A DNA stretch of 64,000 nt from Streptomyces sp. F001. Its GTDB lineage: Bacteria; Actinomycetota; Actinomycetes; Streptomycetales; Streptomycetaceae. Under the pieces are notes generated by a model that saw only the letters and a list, made by a program, of their open reading frames with translations, made no database searches and was not told the DNA's origin. Below, in pieces: positions 52,273-60,760 of this stretch. The stretch covers positions 186,001-250,000 of the forward strand of contig NZ_QZWF01000010.1 in assembly GCF_004187715.1 (NCBI RefSeq), read 5' to 3'. How positions within the stretch are numbered: the first letter of the stretch is position 1; every line of letters begins with the position of its first letter. The translations under genes were made by a program, and so were the position numbers.

Positions 52273-52929
52273 ATGGAGACGACGAGTCGGGCAGTCGCAC
52301 AGGCGCCGGCCGCGGAGGGCGGACAACAGCTCCCCTCGGACCGGCGTACGGTCGACGGCTACCTGCGCGCGCCCTTCCCTTGGTACGGCCTCGACGAGGC
52401 GTTCACGGGCCCGCGCTGGCTGATGCAGGTCGGTACGACGGCCGACGGGGCCGTGGAGCACGGTTCCATCGGCCACGGTGACGAGCCCTCGGTGCGGGGT
52501 GAGACGGCGGAGGACCGGGAACGGTTCGCGGTCGTGGTGACCGTCGCGGCCAACCCGGTGCGGCGCAGCGCGGACGGTACGGGGCTCCTGGAAGCCACGT
52601 CGGTCTCCTCGGCGGCCTGGCTCGCCGGAGTGGGGCTGCTGTCCTTCACCTGGCCCGCGCAGATGGACCACACCCTGCGGGACGACTGGCTGGAGCAGCA
52701 GACGGAGACGGCGTGGGTCCTCGCGGACGATCTCGCCGGCGAGGACTGGTCGACGCTGTCCCTGCCGGTGGACGGCGTTCCCACGTCCTTCCACTATCGG
52801 GAGTCCGAGTTCGGGTGGGTGCTCGCGGGAACGACGGAGCAGGGGCTCCACCTGGGGGCGTACGGCAGGGGTATGAGCGCGTACGGTCTGGGTTTCGCCG
52901 TGATCAAGGACATCGCGGAGTACGCGTAA
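52273..52929 (+). CDS. Conserved protein of unknown function downstream of tatB
   Basis: This 218-aa soluble protein (RTVDGYLRAPFPWYGLDEAF; LADDLAGEDWSTLSLPVDG; FHYRESEFGWVLAGTTEQGL) has no signal peptide and no recognisable catalytic motif. ATG 52273 follows GAGGAGG at 52255-52261; the frame is open to 52177. Codon use is typical. I do not recognise a named family. A strong terminator follows. Confidence 0.72.
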   Translation: METTSRAVAQAPAAEGGQQLPSDRRTVDGYLRAPFPWYGLDEAFTGPRWLMQVGTTADGAVEHGSIGHGDEPSVRGETAEDRERFAVVVTVAANPVRRSADGTGLLEATSVSSAAWLAGVGLLSFTWPAQMDHTLRDDWLEQQTETAWVLADDLAGEDWSTLSLPVDGVPTSFHYRESEFGWVLAGTTEQGLHLGAYGRGMSAYGLGFAVIKDIAEYA

Positions 52930-52938
52930 CAAGGATGA

Positions 52939-52980
52939 CGAGGTCGGGGCGCCGTCTGCACAGACGGCGCCCCGACCTCG
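52939..52980. terminator. Bidirectional terminator
   Basis: CGAGGTCGGGGCGCCGTCTG (52939-52958) and CAGACGGCGCCCCGACCTCG (52961-52980) are perfect 20-bp arms separated by two bases. They lie between convergent genes. Confidence 0.92.
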
Positions 52981-52998
52981 TACCACTTCCGGAAAGTT

Positions 52999-54132
52999 CT
53001 AGAACTTGTTGCGCGGCGTGATGCCCAGCGACATGCCCGACAGGCCCCGCTGCCGGCCACCCAGCTTGCCCGCGATCGAGCGCAGGGCCGCGCCCGCCGG
53101 GGAGTCCGGGTCGGTGAGGACCACCGGCTTGCCCTCGTCGCCGCCCTCGCGGAGGCGGACGTCGATGGGGATGTTACCGAGGACGGGGACGCTCGTGCCC
53201 GTGGTGCGGGTGAGGCCGTCGGCCACCGACTGGCCGCCGCCCGTGCCGAAGACGTCGACCATCTCGCCGCAGTGCGGACAGGGCAGGCCGGACATGTTCT
53301 CGACCACACCGACGATCTTCTGGTGGGTCTGTACGGCGATGGAGCCGGCCCGCTCCGCGACCTCGGCCGCGGCCTGCTGCGGGGTCGTCACGACCAGGAT
53401 CTCGGCGTTCGGGACCAGCTGGGCCACGGAGATGGCGATGTCGCCGGTGCCGGGCGGAAGGTCCATCAGCAGGACGTCCAGGTCGCCCCAGTAGACGTCC
53501 GCCAGGAACTGCTGCAACGCCCGGTGCAGCATCGGGCCGCGCCACACCACGGGCGCGTTGCCCGGCGTGAACATGCCGATGGAGATGACCTTCACGCCGT
53601 TCGCGGACGGTGGCATGATCATGTTCTCGACCTGGGTGGGACGCCCGTCGGCGCCCAGCATGCGCGGCACGGAGTGGCCGTAGATGTCGGCGTCGACGAC
53701 ACCGACCTTCAGACCGTCCGCCGCCATCGCCGCCGCCAGGTTGACCGTGACGGACGACTTGCCGACGCCGCCCTTGCCGGAGGCGACCGCGTACACGCGG
53801 GTCAGCGAGCCCGGCTTGGCGAAGGGGACCTCGCGCTCGGCCTGGCCGCCGCGCAGGGCGGTAGCCAGCTCGCGCCGCTGCTCGTCACTCATCACGTCGA
53901 GCGTCACGTCGACGCGGGTGACGCCCTCCACCCGGGAGACCGCCTCGGTCACCCGCTGGGTGATCGTGTCGCGCATGGGGCAGCCGGAGACCGTCAGGTA
54001 CACGGCGACCGCGACCGTTCCGTCCGCGCCGATCTCCACCGACTTGACCATTCCGAGCTCGGTGATGGGCCGGTTGATCTCGGGGTCGTTCACCGTCGCC
54101 AGTGCTTCGCGCACCGCGTCTTCCGTAGCCAT
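52999..54132 (-). CDS. Mrp/NBP35 family Fe-S cluster carrier ATPase
   Basis: This 377-aa protein has an N-terminal MIP18/DUF59 domain (ALATVNDPEINRPITELGMV) and a deviant Walker A ParA-like ATPase domain, G119-KGGVGKS. The CxxC of GLPCPHCGEMVDVFG is the cluster-binding pair at the dimer interface. Later motifs include LLMDLPPGTGDIAISVAQL. It acts in Fe-S cluster delivery in the cytoplasm. Same place as mycobacterial mrp (Rv1229c). Confidence 0.93.
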   Translation of the reverse strand: MATEDAVREALATVNDPEINRPITELGMVKSVEIGADGTVAVAVYLTVSGCPMRDTITQRVTEAVSRVEGVTRVDVTLDVMSDEQRRELATALRGGQAEREVPFAKPGSLTRVYAVASGKGGVGKSSVTVNLAAAMAADGLKVGVVDADIYGHSVPRMLGADGRPTQVENMIMPPSANGVKVISIGMFTPGNAPVVWRGPMLHRALQQFLADVYWGDLDVLLMDLPPGTGDIAISVAQLVPNAEILVVTTPQQAAAEVAERAGSIAVQTHQKIVGVVENMSGLPCPHCGEMVDVFGTGGGQSVADGLTRTTGTSVPVLGNIPIDVRLREGGDEGKPVVLTDPDSPAGAALRSIAGKLGGRQRGLSGMSLGITPRNKF

Positions 54133-54175
54133 AAGGACGATGGTACGGCGCCCGGCGGGGACCTCGGAAAGCCCG

Positions 54176-54775
54176 TCAGCGGTCGTCTACGTCACGTACC
54201 CCTGACCGTTCTGCCGGGAATACGCGATGACCGTCGTGGTGTCCGTCCTGCAGCTCCTTGACCAGGTCCTGGAGTTCGGAGCGCATCCAGTCCCGCGTCG
54301 CCACCTCCCCGAGGCCGATGCGCAGGGCGGCGATCTCCCGGGTCAGGTACTCAGTGTCCGCGATCGACCGCTCGTTCTGCTTGCGGTCCTGTTCCAGGTC
54401 GACCCGGGCGCGGTCGTCCTGCCGGTTCTGTGCGAGCAGGATGAGCGGGGCCGCGTACGACGCCTGCAGGGACAGGGCGAGCGTCAGGAAGATGAACGGG
54501 TACTCGTCGAAGCGCAGACCGCTGGGCACGGACACGTTCCACAGCACCCACACGATGATCACGACGGTCATCCAGACGAGGAACCGTCCGGTGCCGATGA
54601 AGCGCGCGATGCGCTCCGAGAGCCGCCCGAAGGCCTCCGGGTCCCACTCGGGCAGGATCCGGCGCCGGGGCGCGCGCGGCTGGTCCAGGCGGGGGCGGGG
54701 GCGCGTGGTCGCCGTGGCGCCCACCGGAATGCGCTCCCGGACCATCTCACGCGCCGTCTCTCGCTCAGGAGCCAT
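54176..54775 (-). CDS. DUF1003 membrane protein
   Basis: This 199-aa protein has two membrane helices (FLVWMTVVIIVWVLWNVSVP and FIFLTLALSLQASYAAPLIL) followed by LLAQNRQDDRARVDLEQDRK, the DUF1003 signature, and a C-terminal coiled coil (ADTEYLTREIAALRIGLGEV). The N-terminal tail is basic. The start overlaps the stop of the upstream MgtE-like gene by 11 bp, so they form one operon. Function unknown; association with a magnesium-related gene is suggestive. Confidence 0.88.
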   Translation of the reverse strand: MAPERETAREMVRERIPVGATATTRPRPRLDQPRAPRRRILPEWDPEAFGRLSERIARFIGTGRFLVWMTVVIIVWVLWNVSVPSGLRFDEYPFIFLTLALSLQASYAAPLILLAQNRQDDRARVDLEQDRKQNERSIADTEYLTREIAALRIGLGEVATRDWMRSELQDLVKELQDGHHDGHRVFPAERSGVRDVDDR

Positions 54776-56054
54776 GGGCGACCACCCCTTCGCCCTCGTC
54801 GAGTTCGAACTCCGTCTCCCGCCAGTCCTCGGGCAGCATGTGGTCCAGTACGTCGTCCACGGTCACCGCGCCCAGCAGCGACCCGGACTCGTCGACGACC
54901 GGCGCCGCGACCATGTCGTACGTCGCGAAGAACCCGGCGACCAGGGGCAGCGCCGCGCCCGGGGCGAGGGACTGCAGGTCGTCGTCGACGAGCGAGCTGA
55001 CCAGGGTGTACGGGGGGTCGCGCAGCAGCCGCTGGAAGTGGACGGTGCCCAGGTACTTGCCGGTCGGCGTCTCGTCGGGCGGGCGGCAGACGTACACCTG
55101 GGCGGCGAGGGCGGGGGAGAGATCGGGGTTGCGGACCCGGGCGAGGGCGTCGGCGACGGTGGCGTCGGGGCGCAGCACGATCGGTTCGGTGGTCATCAGA
55201 CCGCCGGCGGTGTGTTCCTCGTACGCCATCAGGCGCCGCATGTCGGCCGCGTCGGCGGGCTGCATCAGGCTCAGCAACCGCTCCTTCTCCTCCTCCGGCA
55301 GCTCGGAGAGCAGGTCGGCCGCGTCGTCCGGGTCCATCGCCTCCAGGACGTCGGCGGCACGCTCCTCCTGGAGCTTGCCGAGGACCTCGATCTGGTCGTC
55401 CTCCGGGAGCTCTTCGAGGACGTCGGCCAGGCGGTCGTCGTCGAGGGCGGCGGCGACCTCGGCGCGCCGCTTGGGGGAGAGGTGGTGCAGGACGTTCGCC
55501 AGATCGGCGGGGCGCAGCTGCTCGAAGGTGGCGAGCAGGCTCTCGGCGCCCTGCCCGTGCTCCTCCAGGGAGAAACCGGTGACGGCGGACCACTCGACGG
55601 TCAGCGTCTCGCCCTTGGCGCGCCGGAAGGCGCCGCCCTTCCTGCCCTTGCGCACGAAGACACGGTCCACCTCCCAGTCGCGGCGGGCCGGCAACTGCTG
55701 CACGGACAGATCGAGGACGGTGACCTCCTCGTCGGTCTCGACGAGCCTGACGCGCCGGTCGAGGAGTTCACCGAACACGAGCCGCTCCGTGGGACGCTGC
55801 TCGAAACGGCGGACGTTGACCACACCGGTGGCGATGACCTGGCCGGACTCGATGCTGGTCACCCTGGTCATGGGCAGGAAGATCCGGCGGCGGGTGACGA
55901 GTTCGACGACCAGCCCGAGCAGCCGCGGGGGCCGGCGGCCGACGCGCAGCATGGCGACCAGATCGCGCACGCGGCCCACCTGGTCGCCGTTCGGATCGAA
56001 GACGGCGACGCCGGACAGGTGCGAGACGAAGATCCGGGGGGCGCCCGCGACCAT
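54765..56054 (-). CDS. MgtE N-terminal domain/CBS pair protein (no channel domain)
   Basis: This 429-aa protein has an N-terminal PRC-barrel-like part (RIFVSHLSGVAVFDPNGDQV), an MgtE intracellular N domain (LLATFEQLRPADLANVLHHL through DPDDAADLLSELPEEEKERL) and two CBS motifs (EHTAGGLMTTEPIVLRPDAT; PVVDESGSLLGAVTVDDVLD). The five-helix MgtE channel domain is missing, and the protein ends at VVAHGS. It therefore looks like a soluble Mg2+-sensing regulator rather than a transporter. It is co-transcribed with DUF1003, and corA lies 1.5 kb away. Confidence 0.9.
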   Translation of the reverse strand: MVAGAPRIFVSHLSGVAVFDPNGDQVGRVRDLVAMLRVGRRPPRLLGLVVELVTRRRIFLPMTRVTSIESGQVIATGVVNVRRFEQRPTERLVFGELLDRRVRLVETDEEVTVLDLSVQQLPARRDWEVDRVFVRKGRKGGAFRRAKGETLTVEWSAVTGFSLEEHGQGAESLLATFEQLRPADLANVLHHLSPKRRAEVAAALDDDRLADVLEELPEDDQIEVLGKLQEERAADVLEAMDPDDAADLLSELPEEEKERLLSLMQPADAADMRRLMAYEEHTAGGLMTTEPIVLRPDATVADALARVRNPDLSPALAAQVYVCRPPDETPTGKYLGTVHFQRLLRDPPYTLVSSLVDDDLQSLAPGAALPLVAGFFATYDMVAAPVVDESGSLLGAVTVDDVLDHMLPEDWRETEFELDEGEGVVAHGS

Positions 56055-56255
56055 GGCTGCGCCTCCTTTTCATACCGTCCGTTGCTTTTGCTCTGTTCTT
56101 GTTGAATTGCTCGCTCGGTTGGGCTTCAGGCTAGCCCGTCCCGATCGGATACGCCCTGGTGAGCGGTCCGGACGGACTGGCTCCGCCTGGTGCGCACAGC
56201 CCCGGTACGCTGCGGTACGCCGCTCAGGATCCACGTCAGAAAGGCAGCACCACCT

Positions 56256-57008
56256 GTGACTGCGATGCCCCAGGGCCGTACTCGCCGGACCGCGCTGGTG
56301 AGCGCGATGTGTGCACTGGTCGTGACGGGGACGGCGCTGACGGGGTGTAGCGAGGAAGATCCGAACGCGGGCACGAACGGGGTGGGCAAGCTCCCTGCCG
56401 ACAAGATCCAGGCCCAGACCCGCACGGCGGCGGAGGCCGCCGCCGCGGTCCGGCTGTCGGGGACGGTCGTCGCCGGCGGGAGCACGTACAAGCTCGACAT
56501 GCGCCTGAAGTCGGACGGGGGCAGCGGGTCGGTCACCGCGGAGGGGGCGACGTTCAAACTGCTGCGGGTCGGTGAGGAACTGTTCCTCATGGCCGAGGCG
56601 GAGTTCTGGAACAACGGGAAGGGCGAGGGCGACGAAGGGGACGCGGCCGCGGCCGACAAGCTCGACGGCAAGTATGTGAAGGTGCCGCAGGGCGACCCCT
56701 CCTACAAGCGCTTCAGTGGCTTCACCGACAAGGACGTCCTCCTCAAGAGCCTGCTGACCCTGCACGGCTCCCTGCAGACCGACGGCCACCACGAACAGTC
56801 CGGCGTCCGCACCATCCGCATCACCGGCGACCGGGGCTCCGGCGGCACGCTGGACGTCTCCCTGGAGGGCAAGCCGTACCCCCTGCGCCTGGTCCGCGCC
56901 GGCGGCGCGGGCACCCTCAGCTTCTCCGACTGGGGCAAGAACTTCGCCCTGGAGCAGCCGGCGAAGGACGAGACGGTGGACTACGGCCAACAGCTGCCGA
57001 CGTCCTAG
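56256..57008 (+). CDS. Putative secreted lipoprotein
   Basis: This protein (250 aa from GTG 56256; ATG 56265 is possible) has a lipoprotein signal (RTRRTALVSAMCALVVTGTA, lipobox LTGC with Cys31). The mature part (AAEAAAAVRLSGTVVAGGST; KLLRVGEELFLMAEAEFW; GKPYPLRLVRAGGAGTLSFS) resembles the LolA/LppX-like fold of actinobacterial lipoproteins. The upstream 180 bp separate it from the divergent MgtE-like gene. Role unknown. Confidence 0.8.
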   Translation: MTAMPQGRTRRTALVSAMCALVVTGTALTGCSEEDPNAGTNGVGKLPADKIQAQTRTAAEAAAAVRLSGTVVAGGSTYKLDMRLKSDGGSGSVTAEGATFKLLRVGEELFLMAEAEFWNNGKGEGDEGDAAAADKLDGKYVKVPQGDPSYKRFSGFTDKDVLLKSLLTLHGSLQTDGHHEQSGVRTIRITGDRGSGGTLDVSLEGKPYPLRLVRAGGAGTLSFSDWGKNFALEQPAKDETVDYGQQLPTS

Positions 57009-57031
57009 GACCTGTCCGGCCCTGGCCGCCG

Positions 57032-57544
57032 CTACTTGCGCCGCCGCTTCTTCATCAGCAACCGCGGCAGCCCCGCAGGCATCGGCTCCCGCGTCGTCGC
57101 CGGAGTCGGCAGCGGCTGCTCGGCCAGGGAGCCGTCGGGCAGGGGCTGCGTCGTCCCCGTCGGCTCCAGGCGGAGCACCCGGCACTCGCGCCCCCACCGC
57201 TCGGTCATCGCCTCACCGTCAGGTGCGTTGAGCCGCTTGCCCTTCAACTCGGCGACGGCGGCCTCCCACGCCTCGGAACCGGACGTCAGTTCCACGACCT
57301 TCGCCGTCCAGGAGACCAGCCGGCCCCCCTTGTCCTTGCTGCGGACGGTCACCTCGGCCGAGGCCCCGTCGGCCAGCCCCGGCAGCGGCTGTTCGCCCGG
57401 TCCGTCGCCGACGACACAGGCCGCACCCTCGTGCCACACATGCCACAGGGCACGGGCCGCAGCACCGGGCCCCTTCACCCAGATGAGGCCGGACTTCTTC
57501 GTGGCCTCCTCGACGAGGGCCCTCTCGAGCAGCTCACCAGTCAT
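57032..57544 (-). CDS. Hypothetical protein, 170 aa
   Basis: This soluble protein (MTGELLERALVEEATKKSGL, then IWVKGPGAAARALWHVWHEG and ACVVGDGPGEQPLPGL) has two segments recalling the first strands of a flavin-binding split barrel, but the match is weak. The C-terminus is basic (LLMKKRRRK). It is convergent with the lipoprotein gene, 23 bp away, and may be co-transcribed with corA, which lies upstream of it on the same strand. Function unknown. Confidence 0.7.
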   Translation of the reverse strand: MTGELLERALVEEATKKSGLIWVKGPGAAARALWHVWHEGAACVVGDGPGEQPLPGLADGASAEVTVRSKDKGGRLVSWTAKVVELTSGSEAWEAAVAELKGKRLNAPDGEAMTERWGRECRVLRLEPTGTTQPLPDGSLAEQPLPTPATTREPMPAGLPRLLMKKRRRK

Positions 57545-57566
57545 GGGAGAAGCGTAACGAGGCCGC

Positions 57567-58682
57567 TCACAGCCATCCGTTGCGCTTCAGCGTCCGGTGG
57601 ATGCCGAAGCAGATCATCGCCGTGATCCCGAGCACCATCGGGTACCCGAACTTCCAGCGCAGTTCCGGCATGTAATCGAAGTTCATGCCGTACACACCAC
57701 AGACCATCGTCGGTACGGCGATGATCGCGGCCCAGGACGTGATCTTGCGCATGTCCTCGTTCTGCGCGACGGACGCCTGCGCGAGGTTGGCCTGGAGAAT
57801 GGAGTTGAGCAGCTCGTCGAAGCCGGTCACCTGCTCCTGCACCCGGGCCAGGTGGTCGGCGACGTCCCGGAAGTACTTCTGGATGTCGGGGTCGATCAGC
57901 CGCATCGGCCGCTCACTGAGCAGCTGCAGCGGCCGCATCAGCGGCTGCACCGCCCGCCTGAACTCCATGACCTCACGCTTGAGCTGGTAGATCCGACCGG
58001 CGTCGGTACCCCGCGGCGCGCCCTTCCGGCCTGGCGAGAACACCTCCGTCTCCACCTCGTCGATGTCGTCCTGCACCGCGTCGGCGACCGCGATGTAACC
58101 GTCCACGACGTGGTCGGCGATCGCGTGCAGCACCGCCGAGGGGCCCTTGGCGAGCAGCTCGGGGTCGTCCTGCAGCCGGTGCCTGAGCGCCCGCAGGGAG
58201 CCCTGGCCGCCGTGCCGGACGGTGATGAAGAAGTCCCGGCCGGTGAAGCACATCACCTCGCCGGTCTCGACGACCTGGCTGTTGGCGGTGAGTTCGTCGT
58301 GCTCGACGTAGTGGATGGTCTTGAAGACGGTGAACAGGGAGTCGTCGTAGCGCTCCAGCTTCGGCCGCTGGTGCGCCTGGACGGCGTCCTCGACCGCCAG
58401 CGGGTGCAGCCCGAACTCACTGGCGATACCGGCGAATTCGGCCTCGGTCGGCTCGTGCAGACCGATCCACACGAAGCCCCCGTCGCGCCGCACCCGGCGC
58501 ATCGCCTCGTGCGGGGTCAGCGGCTGCGACGACTGGATGCGGGCGCCGTCGCGGTAGATGGCGCAGTCGACGACGGCGGAGGTCGTCCCGGGGTCGCGCG
58601 TGGTGTCGTACGCCCCGGTGTCCTTGCGCAGCAGGGGACGCGACGGGCGGACCGCAGCTCGGAGGTCGCGGATCATCGACAT
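57567..58682 (-). CDS. corA: CorA family magnesium/divalent cation transporter
   Basis: This 371-aa channel has a long cytoplasmic N domain (FVWIGLHEPTEAEFAGIASE) and two C-terminal membrane helices (ITSWAAIIAVPTMVCGVYGM and FGYPMVLGITAMICFGIHRT). The selectivity motif GMN is present in VYGMNFDYMPEL. ATG (complement of 58680-58682) was taken as the start; the frame is open to 58799. The short basic C-terminus LKRNGWL is typical. It probably takes up Mg2+ (or Co2+/Ni2+). Confidence 0.93.
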   Translation of the reverse strand: MSMIRDLRAAVRPSRPLLRKDTGAYDTTRDPGTTSAVVDCAIYRDGARIQSSQPLTPHEAMRRVRRDGGFVWIGLHEPTEAEFAGIASEFGLHPLAVEDAVQAHQRPKLERYDDSLFTVFKTIHYVEHDELTANSQVVETGEVMCFTGRDFFITVRHGGQGSLRALRHRLQDDPELLAKGPSAVLHAIADHVVDGYIAVADAVQDDIDEVETEVFSPGRKGAPRGTDAGRIYQLKREVMEFRRAVQPLMRPLQLLSERPMRLIDPDIQKYFRDVADHLARVQEQVTGFDELLNSILQANLAQASVAQNEDMRKITSWAAIIAVPTMVCGVYGMNFDYMPELRWKFGYPMVLGITAMICFGIHRTLKRNGWL

Positions 58683-59144
58683 GGCAGGCTCCTTCGCAAC
58701 GAGCAGCGAAAGTCCGCTGCGACGGGTGGAACTGCCCGGAATGGGGACGTCCTGACTTGCGGGATGTTTGGCACGTCCACAAAGCGGGGAGCACCGCACC
58801 GTCGCGGTGGTGACCTTCGTTGCTGATTCAGCTGCTGATGCAGGTCAGACAGATCAGGCAAAGCGAAACGAAGTGCTCTTCCGCGTGGAGATACGCAACG
58901 AGAGGTGGCAGCCGGCAGAGCCAGAGCTACGTCAGCGGTCGGAAGAGCGGGTGGTACTGCACGGTCGACTTCGGTCCATTGCAGCCCCACCTCCTCCGGC
59001 CGGTCCCTCGTAAGGGAGTGTCGTCGGCGTCGGGACTTGACCGCGACGCTTCTGCGTGCTGCCCCGAACCTGGCCAAGAGTATCAGCCGACTGCAGTGTC
59101 AAGGCGCTCGTTTGCCCGGTCCTGACGAGTTCTATGCTCGCTGC
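58683..59144. other. Divergent intergenic region corA-SUFU gene (462 bp)
   Basis: Contains the leaders of both divergent genes. Both strands carry long but uncharacteristic open frames. I looked for a Mg2+-sensing leader (M-box-like) before corA and could not recognise one by eye. A leader RNA cannot be excluded. Confidence 0.4.
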
Positions 59145-59729
59145 ATGGCTGATGTTCTCCCTTTGGTCGAGGCCCGGTTGCGCACCGCGCTGGGTGAACC
59201 GGACGCACGCGCCGCGGTCACCTTCCTCGGTACGGACCGCATCGAGGTGCTGCGTTTCCAGGAAGGGGACGTCGTCCGTTACGCCACGCTCGGCATGTCC
59301 GCCCAGCCCATGGCCGACCCCACCGCGATGCTCGCCGACCCGGTCAAGGGGCCCCGCGCCGAGCTGGTTCTCTCCGTGCGGTCCGGTGTCGCCGACACCG
59401 ACAAGGTGCTCCGTCCGCTCGCCGTGCTCGCCGCGTCTCCGCAGGTCGAGGGCGTGGTCGTGGCACCCGGCGCCTCGCTCGACGTCGGCGAGCCGCTGTG
59501 GCCCGGCGCCCCGTTCACCTCCGTCCTGGTGGCAGAGCCCGGCGGGCTGGTCGAGGACCTGGAGCTGGACGAGCCCCTCGATCCCGTACGGTTCCTGCCC
59601 CTGCTGCCCATGACTCCCAACGAGGCCGCGTGGAAGCGGGTGCACGGCGCGCAGGCCCTCCAGGAGCGGTGGCTGACCCAGGGGACGGACCTCAGGGACC
59701 CGGTCCGCAAGTCTGTTCCACTGGACTGA
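59145..59729 (+). CDS. Suppressor-of-fused (SUFU)-like domain protein
   Basis: This 194-aa protein (RIEVLRFQEGDVVRYATLGM; PRAELVLSVRSGVADTDKVL; FTSVLVAEPGGLVEDLELDE; FLPLLPMTPNEAAWKRVHGA) has the pattern of bacterial SUFU-domain proteins. ATG 59145 was selected because the family begins here. Bacterial SUFU proteins are often linked to polymorphic toxin immunity, but no toxin gene is near. The role is unknown. Confidence 0.8.
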   Translation: MADVLPLVEARLRTALGEPDARAAVTFLGTDRIEVLRFQEGDVVRYATLGMSAQPMADPTAMLADPVKGPRAELVLSVRSGVADTDKVLRPLAVLAASPQVEGVVVAPGASLDVGEPLWPGAPFTSVLVAEPGGLVEDLELDEPLDPVRFLPLLPMTPNEAAWKRVHGAQALQERWLTQGTDLRDPVRKSVPLD

Positions 59730-59837
59730 ATCCTTGAGTGAGGAAGCTCACCCAACATCTTTTCCCGGCCCGGGCGTTCCGTCCGGACGGGTGATCGTCC
59801 TTGACGTGGCGCAGCCGGGGTAGGACCGTGGAGCCCT

Positions 59838-60479
59838 ATGAGGGGCGAACCCAGTTGCCCGAAGTGTGGTGGCCGGGTCAGGGCTCCCGGACTCTTCGCC
59901 GATTCCTGGCAGTGCGATGTCCACGGCACCGTGCATCCGCTGCAGCCCGTGATCCCGCCCAGCGTCGAGGCCCTCAGTGTCGTGGTGCATCGCACGCAGG
60001 TGCCGGTGTGGATGCCGTGGCCGCTACCGGTCGGCTGGCTGTTCACGGGCGTGGCCTGCGCCGGTGACGACCGAAGCGGCGGCCGCGCCACGGCCGTGGC
60101 CTGCTCCGGACCGGGCCCGCTCGGCGGCATAGGCGAACTGATCCTGGTCGCCGAGGAACTCGGCGTCGGCCTCGGCGCGCGGTACGCGGGCATCGACGGG
60201 CCGGACCCGGGGCCGTACATGGACGTCGGTAAGCCGCCCCAGGCCAAGGTGCTGGCCGCCGGCCGCCCCACTCCGCTCTGGCACGTCTCCGGCGGTCCGG
60301 CCGACCGGGCGGTCTTCGCGGGCGAGGCGCGCGGGCTGTGGCTGTGGGCGGTCGTCTGGCCCGAGCAGTCGGGGCTGTTGATGTACGACGAGCTGGTGCT
60401 GACGGATGTGCGGGACGCGGGGGCCGAGGTGGATCTGGTGCCGTGCGGGGCGTTGTCGCCGCGCTTGCTTCATCCGTAG
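59838..60479 (+). CDS. DUF6758-like protein with N-terminal zinc ribbon
   Basis: This 213-aa protein begins with a zinc-ribbon-like segment (EPSCPKCGGRVRAPG then SWQCDVHG). The rest (VPVWMPWPLPVGWLFTGVAC; GELILVAEELGVGLGARYAG; YDELVLTDVRDAGAEVDLVP) matches the DUF6758 family of Streptomyces. Function unknown. It is transcribed toward the PHP gene, separated from it by a repeat-containing 281-bp gap. Confidence 0.85.
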   Translation: MRGEPSCPKCGGRVRAPGLFADSWQCDVHGTVHPLQPVIPPSVEALSVVVHRTQVPVWMPWPLPVGWLFTGVACAGDDRSGGRATAVACSGPGPLGGIGELILVAEELGVGLGARYAGIDGPDPGPYMDVGKPPQAKVLAAGRPTPLWHVSGGPADRAVFAGEARGLWLWAVVWPEQSGLLMYDELVLTDVRDAGAEVDLVPCGALSPRLLHP

Positions 60480-60568
60480 GGGCGGGTGAGGTTCGGGGCG
60501 CGTTGAGGGCGATGGCCGGGTGCGGGTCGTCGTTGGTTGATCGCGCCCACGGTGGGGGCCCCGCTCAT

Positions 60569-60607
60569 GGGGGTCCCCCCGCTCGAGCGAAGCCGAGAGT
60601 GGGGGAG
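60569..60607. repeat. Dispersed palindromic repeat, copy 3 (intergenic)
   Basis: GGGGGTCCCCCCGCTCGAGC followed by GAAGCCGAGAGTGGGGGAG, between the DUF6758 and PHP genes. It differs from copy 2 at a few bases. It is preceded by GGGGCCCCGCTCAT (60556-60569), as copy 2 is preceded by a similar half-copy. Confidence 0.85.
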
Positions 60608-60760
60608 AAGCCGCATATCGACACAGCCTCGCGCCCCTGGCGGCGCTGACGGGCTGCCTGTAGGGGGCGAACCGGCGTTTCGATTGTGACAACGGCAGGC
60701 CCATCGACCCGCTATCCTTGGGGCGTCCCTGCCGTCCCGTCATCGCCTGGAGTCCGCGTC

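Noticed and set aside
58673..59077. 134-codon minus-strand frame upstream of corA
   Set aside because: It overlaps the corA start out of frame and is arginine/proline-rich; more likely leader or promoter DNA.
58683..59144. Mg2+ riboswitch upstream of corA
   Set aside because: No recognisable M-box core could be assembled by eye; a covariance-model search would be needed to claim one.
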